A stretch of DNA of 64,000 nt from Flavobacterium luteolum (GTDB lineage: Bacteria > Bacteroidota > Bacteroidia > Flavobacteriales > Flavobacteriaceae), in NCBI RefSeq assembly GCF_027111275.1, contig NZ_CP114286.1:3100001-3164000 (forward strand), read 5' to 3'. The translations under genes were made by a program, and so were the position numbers. The notes under the pieces are model-generated. The model was not told the origin of the DNA. It was given only the letters and a program-made list of their open reading frames with translations, and did not search any database. Below are positions 35,158 through 44,675 of the stretch, piece by piece (the first letter of the stretch is position 1; every line of letters starts with the position of its first letter).

Positions 35158-35193
35158 AAACCCGACAGATTTTTAAAATCTGTCGGGTTTTTA
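35158..35193 (+). terminator. Terminator of alaS
   Basis: AAACCCGACAGATTTT and AAAATCTGTCGGGTTT form a perfect long stem followed by a T-rich tract. Confidence 0.92.
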
Positions 35194-35216
35194 TTTGTAG
35201 TATTCTCTCATTTTAT

Positions 35217-35314
35217 GTCATTTCGACCAAGGAGAAATCTTCGCGAGAAGCTCGACAAAGATTGGATTCCCGTTGCGGAGTTACTTGTGGAGATTTCTCC
35301 TTCGTCGAAATGAC
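35217..35314. repeat. 98-base palindromic repeat element, copy 1
   Basis: The ends GTCATTTCGACCAAGGAG and GAGATTTCTCCTTCGTCGAA are inverted repeats of about 20 bases around a less symmetric 50-base centre containing GAGAAGCTCGACAAAGATTG. A closely matching copy lies at 47919-48013. It looks like a non-coding REP or MITE-type element; no ORF is inside. Confidence 0.85.
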
Positions 35315-35358
35315 AAATAATGTGTGTAAAAGATTACCATTTATAGTATTTTATATTT

Positions 35359-35383
35359 GTTATTTCGACGAAGGAGAAATGAC
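35359..35383. repeat. Single-arm remnant of the palindromic element
   Basis: TTATTTCGACGAAGGAGAAA followed by TGAC repeats one arm of the 98-base element and then jumps straight to its terminal TGAC, as expected for a collapsed copy missing its centre. Confidence 0.65.
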
Positions 35384-35443
35384 TAATAAGGCATAAAAAA
35401 ACTTAGAACCTTAGCATCTCAGAACCTCAGAACCTAAAAAAAA

Positions 35444-37189
35444 CTATTTACGCTCCCCAATCTGCTGGCGCCACATTGCATAATACAATCCTTTCTCCAC
35501 AATCAAATCTTCATGTTTGCCTTGCTCAATGATTTTACCTTGTTCTAGAACAAAAATTCTATCAGCATGCATCACAGTTGATAAACGATGCGCAATTAAA
35601 ACCGTAATTCTATTTTTATCTGATATATTTCGAATAGTATCATTAATTTCTTCTTCAGTAATAGAATCTAAAGCAGAAGTAGCTTCATCAAAAATCAATA
35701 AATTCGGATTTCTAAGGATAGCTCTTGCGATAGATAGACGCTGTTTTTCTCCACCCGAAACTTTAATTCCGCCTTCACCGATTGTGGTGTTTAAGCCATC
35801 TTCCGCACGTCTGAGTAATTTATCGCAACTTGCACGCTTTAGTGCGTCGTATAAATCTTCGTCGGTTGCGTTTGGCTTAACAAATAACAAGTTCTCGCGA
35901 ATTGTTCCTGAGAATAATTGAGCGTCTTGGGTAACGAAACCAAGTTGTTTTCTTAAGTCTAATAAATCAATTTCGGTTGAATCGATATCATTATACAAAA
36001 CCTGACCTTCTGCGGGAGTATATAATCCAACTAATAATTTTACTAAAGTCGTTTTTCCAGATCCAGACGGACCAACAAAGGCAACGGTCTGGCCTTGTTT
36101 AATTTCGAAATTGATGTTCTCAACTGCCTTAAATTTGGCTGTTTTATGCTGAAAACTTACATTTTCGAAAAGCAGTTTCTGAATTGCACCAATGTGTTTT
36201 GGAGTTTTCGGACGGAATTCTTTTGGAGCATTCAATAAGGTTTTGAAATTCTCCATTGAAACTTTAGTCTCATTTAAAGCAATAATAAAGTTTCCTAATT
36301 CTTGTAAAGGGCCAAAAATAAAGAAGGTAAAAAAGACCATTGTCAATAAATCTCCAACGATAATTTTTCCTCCAAACAAGAAATAATACAAAGCAAAAAC
36401 CACACAAGTTCTTAGGAAATGAACCGTTGTTCCTTGGATGAAACTTAAACTTCTAATGAATCTGATTTTCTGTAATTCTAATTGAAGAATCTTAAACGTA
36501 TTTAAATTTAAACGTTTTTCTTCTTGATACGTCAAACCAAGACTTTTTACTAACTCGATGTTTCGTAAACTTTCCGTTGTAGAACCTGCCAACGCATTGG
36601 TTTGATTCACAATTTTTCGAGAAACAATTTTGATCTTTTTTCCTAAATACAAACTCACCAAAGCAATAATTGGCGCTGTAATTAAAAAGATAATTGAAAT
36701 TCTAAAATCAATTCTTGCAACATATACGATTACGAATATAAATCCGATAATAGTTTGAAAAATTAAAGAGATAGAAAGCGTAATCAGTTTCTCTGAATCG
36801 ATTCTAACTTTTGTCAATTTGCTTAAAGTTTCACCACTTCGCTGATCTTCAAATTCTGCATAAGGAAGATCAAGAGATTTTTTGATACCGTCAGTATACA
36901 TTTGCGCACCAGTACGCTGAATAACCACATTGGTAAAATAATCTTGGAAATTTTTGGTAATTCGAGAAATCATGGCTGCACCAAGCGAAAGACCAAGCCA
37001 GAAAGCTAAAGATTTTATAAATCCGATTTCGTTTCCTTTGTATTTTGCCAGTCCGACACCACAGTCTTGCATTAATTTACCTGTAATTACAGAGTCAGAC
37101 AAACTGAAACAAATGTTGATAGTAGCCATTATCAAAGCAAAAAATAAGAGCATTTTGTGTCTGATAATGTAAGTATATAGTAATTTCAT
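35444..37189 (-). CDS. ABC transporter, fused permease and ATPase (exporter type)
   Basis: The 581-residue half-transporter has six membrane helices in residues 1-310 and an ATPase domain in 335-575. Walker A is GPSGSGKTTLVKLL, the signature is VSGGEKQRLSIARAIL, Walker B is LLIFDEATSALD and the switch histidine is in VLIAHRLSTV. This is the MsbA/multidrug exporter type and probably works as a homodimer, since no partner half-transporter adjoins. Substrate cannot be read from sequence; lipid or peptide export is possible. Confidence 0.92.
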   Translation of the reverse strand: MKLLYTYIIRHKMLLFFALIMATINICFSLSDSVITGKLMQDCGVGLAKYKGNEIGFIKSLAFWLGLSLGAAMISRITKNFQDYFTNVVIQRTGAQMYTDGIKKSLDLPYAEFEDQRSGETLSKLTKVRIDSEKLITLSISLIFQTIIGFIFVIVYVARIDFRISIIFLITAPIIALVSLYLGKKIKIVSRKIVNQTNALAGSTTESLRNIELVKSLGLTYQEEKRLNLNTFKILQLELQKIRFIRSLSFIQGTTVHFLRTCVVFALYYFLFGGKIIVGDLLTMVFFTFFIFGPLQELGNFIIALNETKVSMENFKTLLNAPKEFRPKTPKHIGAIQKLLFENVSFQHKTAKFKAVENINFEIKQGQTVAFVGPSGSGKTTLVKLLVGLYTPAEGQVLYNDIDSTEIDLLDLRKQLGFVTQDAQLFSGTIRENLLFVKPNATDEDLYDALKRASCDKLLRRAEDGLNTTIGEGGIKVSGGEKQRLSIARAILRNPNLLIFDEATSALDSITEEEINDTIRNISDKNRITVLIAHRLSTVMHADRIFVLEQGKIIEQGKHEDLIVEKGLYYAMWRQQIGERK

Positions 37190-37546
37190 ATAAGATTTTA
37201 AAAAAATGGAAGATGCAAAAGTAAGGAATTGTTTTAGTTTGTGAAGTTCATTTCTGTTATTAAAAATATATTTTTTTACAGATAAAGTTGTCTATGGAGT
37301 TTTAAAAGTTTTTTTAGTGTTTCAATTTTTTTATTGAAAATTAAATAATGCATAAAAGCGTAATTTTTTTTTTGAAATACTTGGTTTTTTAGAAAAAAAA
37401 CTCATTAAATAGTTTTTTTATATTGTTTAATACTAGTGTTTTAAGAATTATCTTAATTGTAAACTGTACTTTGATGTGGAATCACGTAAGGTTTTAATAT
37501 TTGGTTATAGTACGTTTGCGCCATTAAGAATTTTAACCAAATCAAA
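37190..37546. other. Divergent AT-rich intergenic region
   Basis: This 357-base stretch has long T-runs and no supported gene. TACGTTTG at 37511-37518, just before the lipoprotein gene, matches the -7 box on the plus strand. Confidence 0.4.
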
Positions 37547-38344
37547 ATGAAAAAAATTTTATGCTTTTTTGGTGCTTTAGCACTAGTTTTAACATCTTGT
37601 TCAAGTGATGATAATCAAGAAGGAAATGTTATTTTGCCAAAAACAATTAAATATTCTAGTGTAGGATATCCTTCAGAAAATTCTACTTATGTAGCAACTT
37701 ACAATGGTACTAAAATTGTAAGCATGAAAGATGAAACAGGAAGAACTGATTATACTTACGATGGTAACCTTGTGGTAAAAGAAACTAATTATGATACTGA
37801 AAGCGGTAAAGATATTATTAGCGACGTAACAACGTATAAATATACAAACGGAAAACTTACAGAGTATGTTTATGCAGAAGGTTTTTCGACAGCATTTCCT
37901 AATGGTGAATACAATAGCAGAATAGTATTTACGCATAACGCAGATGGAACAGTAAAAAGAGAGCGCTACAATATAAATGGCACTATAGAGAAAAAAAGTG
38001 TTTATTCTGAAGTGTTAACTTTTGCTAACGGAAATCTAGTTAAAAGTGTACAAACAGATTCAGAAACAGGTAGTGTATTTACAGCTCAATATGAATATGA
38101 CAATAAAAACAGTCCATACAAAAACATTACAGGATTCAATTTGTTAATAGATCATAGCGAAGGTGAAGGCTCTGTATATAGTTCTGTGAACAATATTGTT
38201 AAGTATACAGCATCTTATTCAAATGAAACTCCAAATGTATACAAAAGCGAAATCGTATATGATGCAAATAATTTCCTTTCAAAAGTTACTAATTTCAAAA
38301 GAGACGGAATCACACCTGCTGAATCTTATGAGTTTACTTATTAA
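37547..38344 (+). CDS. Lipoprotein with YD-repeat-like beta structure, hypothetical
   Basis: The 265-residue precursor MKKILCFFGALALVLTSCSS has a lipobox cysteine at about 18 followed by SSDDNQ. The mature part consists of short beta hairpins with repeating patterns (DYTYDGNLVVKETNYD, TYKYTNGKLTEYVYAEG, RIVFTHNADGTVKRERYN), resembling the RHS/YD-like repeats of Bacteroidota surface lipoproteins. The acidic residues after the lipidated cysteine may act as a surface-export signal. Function unknown. It is a single-gene unit with a clear terminator. Confidence 0.72.
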   Translation: MKKILCFFGALALVLTSCSSDDNQEGNVILPKTIKYSSVGYPSENSTYVATYNGTKIVSMKDETGRTDYTYDGNLVVKETNYDTESGKDIISDVTTYKYTNGKLTEYVYAEGFSTAFPNGEYNSRIVFTHNADGTVKRERYNINGTIEKKSVYSEVLTFANGNLVKSVQTDSETGSVFTAQYEYDNKNSPYKNITGFNLLIDHSEGEGSVYSSVNNIVKYTASYSNETPNVYKSEIVYDANNFLSKVTNFKRDGITPAESYEFTY

Positions 38345-38368
38345 TTAAAAGCATTATTATAATTATAG

Positions 38369-38399
38369 AAACCAAATACTTTTGTATTTGGTTTTTTTA
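38369..38399 (+). terminator. Terminator of the lipoprotein gene
   Basis: AACCAAATAC and GTATTTGGTT form a stem around TTTT, followed by a T-run. Confidence 0.88.
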
Positions 38400-38439
38400 T
38401 TGCTTAAAATTGATGAAATTCGTGTTTAAATTAGAAATC

Positions 38440-39399
38440 ATGCAATTCAGAACTCAAATACCCGTTTCAAAAAGTAATAATCCGATCAATTACGATTCGA
38501 AAATACTTTCTATAGGTTCTTGTTTTGCTGAGAACATGTCTGAGAAATTTGACTATTTTAAATTTCAGAATGAGACCAATCCGTTTGGAATTATTTTTAA
38601 TCCCGTTTCTATCGAGAAATTATTTGATAGAGTTTTGAAACAAGAATGGTTTGAAGAAAAAGATGTTTTCTTTTATAATGAGCGTTGGCATAGTTTTGAA
38701 GTTCATTCAGATTTAAGCAACTCTGATCGTCAGGAATTATTAGAAACGCTAAATAAAGCAGTAACAGAAACGCATAAACAGCTTAAAGAAGCCACGCATA
38801 TTATTATCACTTTTGGAACTTCATGGATTTACAGAAATCTCGATAAAGATCAAATTGTAGCCAACTGCCATAAAGTGCCTCAGAAACAATTTTCTAAAGA
38901 ATTACTATCGGTCGAAATAATTCAAAAAAGTATTCAAAACACAATTGAAGCTGTTCAGGCTTTAAATCCTAATATAAATTTCATTTTCACTATTTCTCCG
39001 GTTCGCCATATAAAAGATGGCTTTGTAGAAAATCAGTTAAGTAAGTCACATTTATTTACAGCTTTACATCAAGTTTTAAAAACTCATAATTCAAAACTCA
39101 TAACTTATAGCTATTTCCCTTCCTACGAAATCATGATGGATGAACTTCGTGATTATCGTTTTTATGGCGAAGATATGTTGCATCCAAATCAGATTGCGAT
39201 AGATTATATCTGGAAGCTTTTCAGTGAAAATTATATTTCAGAAGAAAGTGCTTCCGTGATGAAAGAAGTAGACGAAATCCAGAAAAGTTTGCGTCATAGG
39301 AGTTTTAATCCAGAATCAGAACAGCATCAAAAATTCTTAGCAAAATTACAGCAGAAAATAGAAACCCTAGGTGAAAAACTTCCGCATATAAAATTTTAG
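38440..39399 (+). CDS. GSCFA family protein
   Basis: The 320-residue product starts at the ATG at 38440 (MQFRTQIPVSKSNNPINY), as in family members; an earlier ATG at 38410 adds a poor leader. The family signature ILSIGSCFAENMSEKFDYFKF lies near residue 25-45, followed by NPFGIIFNP. IIITFGTSWIYR and FTISPVRHIKDGF look like SGNH-hydrolase-type blocks, and MLHPNQIAIDYIW supplies a possible catalytic Asp/His end. Hydrolase function is inferred, not proven. Confidence 0.9.
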   Translation: MQFRTQIPVSKSNNPINYDSKILSIGSCFAENMSEKFDYFKFQNETNPFGIIFNPVSIEKLFDRVLKQEWFEEKDVFFYNERWHSFEVHSDLSNSDRQELLETLNKAVTETHKQLKEATHIIITFGTSWIYRNLDKDQIVANCHKVPQKQFSKELLSVEIIQKSIQNTIEAVQALNPNINFIFTISPVRHIKDGFVENQLSKSHLFTALHQVLKTHNSKLITYSYFPSYEIMMDELRDYRFYGEDMLHPNQIAIDYIWKLFSENYISEESASVMKEVDEIQKSLRHRSFNPESEQHQKFLAKLQQKIETLGEKLPHIKF

Positions 39400-39563
39400 A
39401 AAAACTTCGAGCCTCTGTGCCTTCGTGGCAAAACAACAATAAAATTTTAGAATAATTGCTGATAATTATGTAAATTGTTGTGGTTTAAATTTTACATTTT
39501 TGTAAAATGTGCAACCCTGCTTTTTTCAGAAGCAATTTTAATCTAATTCGATTTTATTGACGT

Positions 39564-42500
39564 ATGAATAAGAAACCTGTTTACATTCTTAAAAAAACAC
39601 TTCGTATCCTAATGTGGTGCGTGGTTTCTGTGATTGCGTTATTATTGCTTTTAATAATCTTAATTCAGGTTCCGTCGGTTCAGAATTTCGTTAAAGACAA
39701 AGCAATTACTTATCTTGAAGGTAAGATCAAAACCAAAGTTTCTCTAGATAAAATTCTAATTAAATTTCCTAAAGATGTAGTTCTGGAAGGTTTTTATTTT
39801 GAAGACCAAAAAAAAGATACTTTGTTGGCTGGTAAACGATTAGAGGTCGATGTTGATCTGTTTAAATTGGTAAGCAGCGAACTCGAAATTAATTCGGTTT
39901 CATTGGAAAACGTAAAAGCTAATATTTCTAGAGATAAAAATGGTGTTTTCAATTTCGATTATATTATTAAAGCATTCGAATCAAAAGAACCAAAAGTTGA
40001 AGATCCAAATGCTAAACCCTTTAAAATTTCGGTTGTCAAAGTAAATCTCGATCAGGTTAAATTCAATTTTAAAGATGATTTTTCGAAGAATGATATCAAA
40101 GTGAACTTAACGCATTTTGATACCAAATTCAAAAAGTTCGATCTCGATAAAATGGATTTTAATATTCCGAGTATCAATCTGAACGGTTTAAAAGTAGTTT
40201 TAGATCAAGATGTTGTGGAGAAAATTGCAGAGGTTTCGGTTAAAACTGTTGATACGATTTCGAAAAGGCCAGATTTCAAATTGGCTTTAGAAAAAATTAC
40301 TTTATCTAAAATCGATATTTTATACGATAACAAAGATTCTAAACTCAATTCAGGCATTCGTTTAGGTAATTTGAATTTAGCGGTAAGCGAAATTGATCTG
40401 AACAAACAGCTTTTGGATTTTGATACTTTCGAAGTTAAAAACCTAAGTGGAAATCTAAGATTAGGAGTAAAAGACAAGCAAATTGAAACTCCCAATTTAG
40501 ACACAACAGCCATAAAACAAGTGGGTTGGAAGGCTAAACTTAACAAAGTTAATATTGAAAATATTGCCTTCAAGTTTGATGATATGCAGTCAAAACCAAA
40601 AACAAAAGGAATTGATTACGCGCATTTAGATTTGAACAAATTCAATTTTAAAGCTGAGAAATTGTATTATGGAAATGATACGATTTCAGGAAATATAAAA
40701 ACCCTTACCGTAAACGAAAAAAGTGGTTTACAGATTCAGGCTTTTAAAACCGATTTCTTTTACGGACCAAAAAATGCTTCGCTGGATAATCTGTATTTAA
40801 AAACACCACAAACTCTTGTTCAAGATAAAGTTAGAGCCGAATACAAATCGTTAGAGTCACTTCAGAAAGATTTAGGAAATCTGGCTATTGATGCCAATTT
40901 GAAACAATCTAAAATTGGCTTCAAAGATATTTTATTGTTTGTTCCAGATCTACAAAATACAAATCCATTTAAAAGTAATCCAAATGCGATTTTGTATGTG
41001 GATAGCCGTGTTAGCGGAAAAGTAAAAGATCTAAATATTTCAAAATTTGAAATGAGCGGAATTGGTTCTACAAAAGTTTCCCTTTCGGGAAAAATTGCTG
41101 GATTGCCTGATGCGCAAAAAGCGTATTACGATTTAAATATTAAAAAGATTTCGAGCACGGCAAAAGACATTAATATGTTTGTGCCAGCGGGAACAATTCC
41201 GAAGAATATTCAAATTCCTTCACAACTAAGTTTACAGGGAAAATTTAAAGGATCGGTTCAGAATTTCAAAACCAATCTGTCTTTAAATAGCAGTTTCGGA
41301 AATGCAAAAGTTGATGCTTTGTTTGATCAACGTATTAAAAAAAGAGAAAAATACGATGCAGAAGTCTATCTTTTAGATTTCGATTTAGGCCGTTTAATTA
41401 AAAACGATTCTATCGGAAAAATTACGCTTAAAGCGAAAGTCAAAGGAACTGGTTTAGATCCGAAAACGGCAAATGCAGCGATTGATGGTTTGGTGCAAAA
41501 GGCGGTTTTTAATCGATATACTTATAAAGACTTGGCTTTAAAAGGAAATATCGAAAACGGTTCTTTTGCAGTGCAATCTGGAATGAAAGATCCGAATCTT
41601 AATTTCGATTTAATGGCAAGCGGAGATACAAAAGATAAATATCCGACTGTAAAATTAAAACTGAATTTAGACATCGCCGATTTAGACAAGCTCAATTTGC
41701 ACGCAGGCCCAATGAAACTTCGAGGAAATGTTGATGCTGATATAACCAATAGCAATCCAGATTTCTTAAACGGAAAAGTGTTTTTGTCGAATATTCAGAT
41801 TTTGCAAGGTGCAGAACCAATAGTTCTAGATTCAATTCGTGTTTTGGCTTTTGCAGATAAAGATAGCAATTCGATTAAAATTTCGTCACAGTTTTTAAAA
41901 GCCGAAGTAACCGGAAAATACAAATTGACGACTTTGGCAAACTCACTTCAAAAATCATTATCAAAATATATTGATCTTAAAAATCCAAAAGTCAACGCAG
42001 AATCAGACGAACAAAGATTGGCTTTTATGCTTAAAGTCGATAATGACCCCGTACTTTTTAAATTACTGCCAAAATTAACTGGATTAGAGCCTTTTACTAT
42101 AAAAGGGAATTATAATAATCAGACAGATTCTTTGACCGTAAATGGAACGATTCCGAGAATTGTTTATGGTGGCAACACAATTTCTGACGGAAAAATTAAT
42201 ATAGAAGCCAAAGAAAATGCGCTAGAATATTTAGTTTCTGTTGCAACAATCGAAAGCGGTTCTTTAAAAATTCCGTTTACAAGTCTGTCTGGAAATGTGC
42301 AGAATAATATTCTGACTTATGCGCTTGAAGTTCAAGATGCAAAACAAAAGCAGCAATATTTTATAGCGGGTGAATTTAAAGCAGAAGATTCTAAAAATAT
42401 TGTAAAACTCGATGCAGACAGCTTTATTTTAAACTATGATAAGTGGAATGTCGATCCAGAAAATGCGATTGAGTTTGGTGAAAAACGACTTTATGTCAAT

Positions 42501-44675
42501 AAATTCAATTTGAGTAATAACGGAAACGAATTAAAAATTCAATCTCAAGGAACACAAGACAATGCACCGTTGCAAGTCGATTTTGTAAATTTCAAAATCG
42601 AAACCATTATGAATATGGTTAAAAAGGATGAACTGCTAATGCAAGGTCTGATAAACGGAAATGCGTTGGTTGAAAATGTGATGACAAACCCAACTTTTAC
42701 TTCAGATCTAAAAATTGATGATTTTAGTTTTAAAGGCTCAAAAGTTGGTGATTTAGAAATAAAAGTAGATAATAAAACTGCCAATACGCTTGCTGCAAAT
42801 GTGGCCTTGAGTGACGAAGGAAATGACTTAAAACTTACTGGAGATTATTTGTTAGATACTGGAAATTTTGATTTTGATGTAGTGATTAATAAATTGAATA
42901 TTAAAAGTATTCAAGGCTTCAGTATGGGAAATATTACTGAAGGGCAAGGCTTTTTATCAGGTAATTTTAAATTGACAGGAAATACTTCAGCTCCAAAAGT
43001 TAATGGAGAATTGATTTTTAATGATGCTGGTTTTAGAGTGACACAATTGAATTCGTATTTTAAAACTAAAAACGAAAAAATCACTTTTAATGATGGTACC
43101 ATTTCATTTGATAAATTCTCTCTTTTTGACGAAAATGACAATGAATTGTTTGTAAATGGAACTATTCAATCTCCAGATTTTGTCAAATATAATTTCAATC
43201 TGTTGGTTGAAGCAGACGATTTTAGAGCGATTCATTCTAAAGAAAAAGACAACGATTTATTTTACGGAGATTTATTCTTAGACACAAAACTGAATATAAA
43301 AGGAAACTTGGATAGTCCGGTTGTTGACGGAACGATTAAAATCAATAAAGAGACCAAGTTTACTGTTGTTATGCCACAGTCAGATCCTTCAATTGCTGAT
43401 CGAGAGGGAATTGTAGAGTTTGTTGATGAAGACAATATGTATTTGAAACAAACGGTTGATATGCAGAACAAACTGAATCAGTCAGAATTGAAAGGAATGG
43501 ATGTAAATGTGGCCATTTCGATCAATAAGGAAGCAGAATTAACCTTGCTGATTGATAAATCTAATGGCGATTACTTGAACTTAAAAGGAGAAGCAGAATT
43601 AGTCGGCGGAATAGATCAGTCTGGAAAAACAACTTTAACAGGGAAATATGAGTTTTCGGATGGTGCTTATGAAATGAATTTCAACGGAATCAAAAGAAAA
43701 TTTGATATTCAGAAAGGAAGTTTTATTACTTGGAACGGGGAACCAACAATGGCAACTTTAAATATTACAGCTATTTATAAAGTAAACACAGCACCAATTG
43801 ATTTGTTAGGAAGTCAATTGAAAAGTCAACCTCAAGCTGTACAAAATACCTACAAACAAAAACTTCCTTTTCAGACTTTATTGAAAATGAATGGAGAATT
43901 GATGAAACCGGAAATCTCATTTGGAATTGTGCTTCCTGAAGGAAATTACAATGTTTCTTCAGATGTTGTCGAAATGACACAGACAAAACTGAAACAATTA
44001 GAGCAAGATCCTGCAGAGTTAAACAAACAAGTTTTTGCGCTTTTATTATTGAACAGATTTGTAGGCGAAAACCCGTTTGCGAGCGAAAGTGGCGGTGTAA
44101 ATGCAGAATCTTTTGCCAGACAGAGTGTGAGTAAAATACTTTCGCAGCAATTAAATAATCTGGCGGGAGATCTTATTGAAGGATTTGAAGTCAATTTTGA
44201 TTTAGAATCTACAGAAGATTATACAACAGGAACCATGCAGAACAGAACCGATCTGAATGTTGAAGTTTCTAAAAAATTATTGGATGATCGATTAAAAATT
44301 ACTGTCGGAAGCAGTTTTGGTGTCGAAGGACAAGAACGTGCCAACGAGGATAGCACCAATATTGCGGGAGATGTAGCATTAGATTATCAATTAACAAAAG
44401 ACGGTCGATATATGGTTCGAGCTTATCGCAAAAATCAATATCAGGTTGCAGTTGAAGGACAAGTTATCGAGACAGGAGTTGCATTTGTTATTACGATGAG
44501 CTACAATAAATTTAGAGAACTATTTCATCGTACCGAAGCAGAAAAACAATTGATTAAAGAAGAGAAAGTCCGTAAAGAAAAAGAGAAGCAAAAAAAGAAA
44601 GAGGAGAAAGAAAAAGAAAAACTGCAAGAGAACGAAGACGAAAAAACTATTGAAGGAAATGAGCAAAAGACATAA
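39564..44675 (+). CDS. tamB: TamB-like translocation/assembly protein
   Basis: The 1703-residue protein has one N-terminal membrane helix (IALLLLLIILIQVPSVQNFV, about 20-40) followed by a very long beta-helical, AsmA-like periplasmic part of repeating short strands. The DUF490/TamB C-terminal domain covers about residues 1270-1620 (ELTLLIDKSNGDYLNLKGEAEL, then QKLPFQTLLKMNGELMKPEISFGIVLPEG). The last 50 residues are Lys/Glu-rich. It forms an inner- to outer-membrane bridge with TamL, whose gene overlaps its 3' end by 17 bases. It likely moves lipids or helps barrel proteins assemble. Confidence 0.93.
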   Translation: MNKKPVYILKKTLRILMWCVVSVIALLLLLIILIQVPSVQNFVKDKAITYLEGKIKTKVSLDKILIKFPKDVVLEGFYFEDQKKDTLLAGKRLEVDVDLFKLVSSELEINSVSLENVKANISRDKNGVFNFDYIIKAFESKEPKVEDPNAKPFKISVVKVNLDQVKFNFKDDFSKNDIKVNLTHFDTKFKKFDLDKMDFNIPSINLNGLKVVLDQDVVEKIAEVSVKTVDTISKRPDFKLALEKITLSKIDILYDNKDSKLNSGIRLGNLNLAVSEIDLNKQLLDFDTFEVKNLSGNLRLGVKDKQIETPNLDTTAIKQVGWKAKLNKVNIENIAFKFDDMQSKPKTKGIDYAHLDLNKFNFKAEKLYYGNDTISGNIKTLTVNEKSGLQIQAFKTDFFYGPKNASLDNLYLKTPQTLVQDKVRAEYKSLESLQKDLGNLAIDANLKQSKIGFKDILLFVPDLQNTNPFKSNPNAILYVDSRVSGKVKDLNISKFEMSGIGSTKVSLSGKIAGLPDAQKAYYDLNIKKISSTAKDINMFVPAGTIPKNIQIPSQLSLQGKFKGSVQNFKTNLSLNSSFGNAKVDALFDQRIKKREKYDAEVYLLDFDLGRLIKNDSIGKITLKAKVKGTGLDPKTANAAIDGLVQKAVFNRYTYKDLALKGNIENGSFAVQSGMKDPNLNFDLMASGDTKDKYPTVKLKLNLDIADLDKLNLHAGPMKLRGNVDADITNSNPDFLNGKVFLSNIQILQGAEPIVLDSIRVLAFADKDSNSIKISSQFLKAEVTGKYKLTTLANSLQKSLSKYIDLKNPKVNAESDEQRLAFMLKVDNDPVLFKLLPKLTGLEPFTIKGNYNNQTDSLTVNGTIPRIVYGGNTISDGKINIEAKENALEYLVSVATIESGSLKIPFTSLSGNVQNNILTYALEVQDAKQKQQYFIAGEFKAEDSKNIVKLDADSFILNYDKWNVDPENAIEFGEKRLYVNKFNLSNNGNELKIQSQGTQDNAPLQVDFVNFKIETIMNMVKKDELLMQGLINGNALVENVMTNPTFTSDLKIDDFSFKGSKVGDLEIKVDNKTANTLAANVALSDEGNDLKLTGDYLLDTGNFDFDVVINKLNIKSIQGFSMGNITEGQGFLSGNFKLTGNTSAPKVNGELIFNDAGFRVTQLNSYFKTKNEKITFNDGTISFDKFSLFDENDNELFVNGTIQSPDFVKYNFNLLVEADDFRAIHSKEKDNDLFYGDLFLDTKLNIKGNLDSPVVDGTIKINKETKFTVVMPQSDPSIADREGIVEFVDEDNMYLKQTVDMQNKLNQSELKGMDVNVAISINKEAELTLLIDKSNGDYLNLKGEAELVGGIDQSGKTTLTGKYEFSDGAYEMNFNGIKRKFDIQKGSFITWNGEPTMATLNITAIYKVNTAPIDLLGSQLKSQPQAVQNTYKQKLPFQTLLKMNGELMKPEISFGIVLPEGNYNVSSDVVEMTQTKLKQLEQDPAELNKQVFALLLLNRFVGENPFASESGGVNAESFARQSVSKILSQQLNNLAGDLIEGFEVNFDLESTEDYTTGTMQNRTDLNVEVSKKLLDDRLKITVGSSFGVEGQERANEDSTNIAGDVALDYQLTKDGRYMVRAYRKNQYQVAVEGQVIETGVAFVITMSYNKFRELFHRTEAEKQLIKEEKVRKEKEKQKKKEEKEKEKLQENEDEKTIEGNEQKT

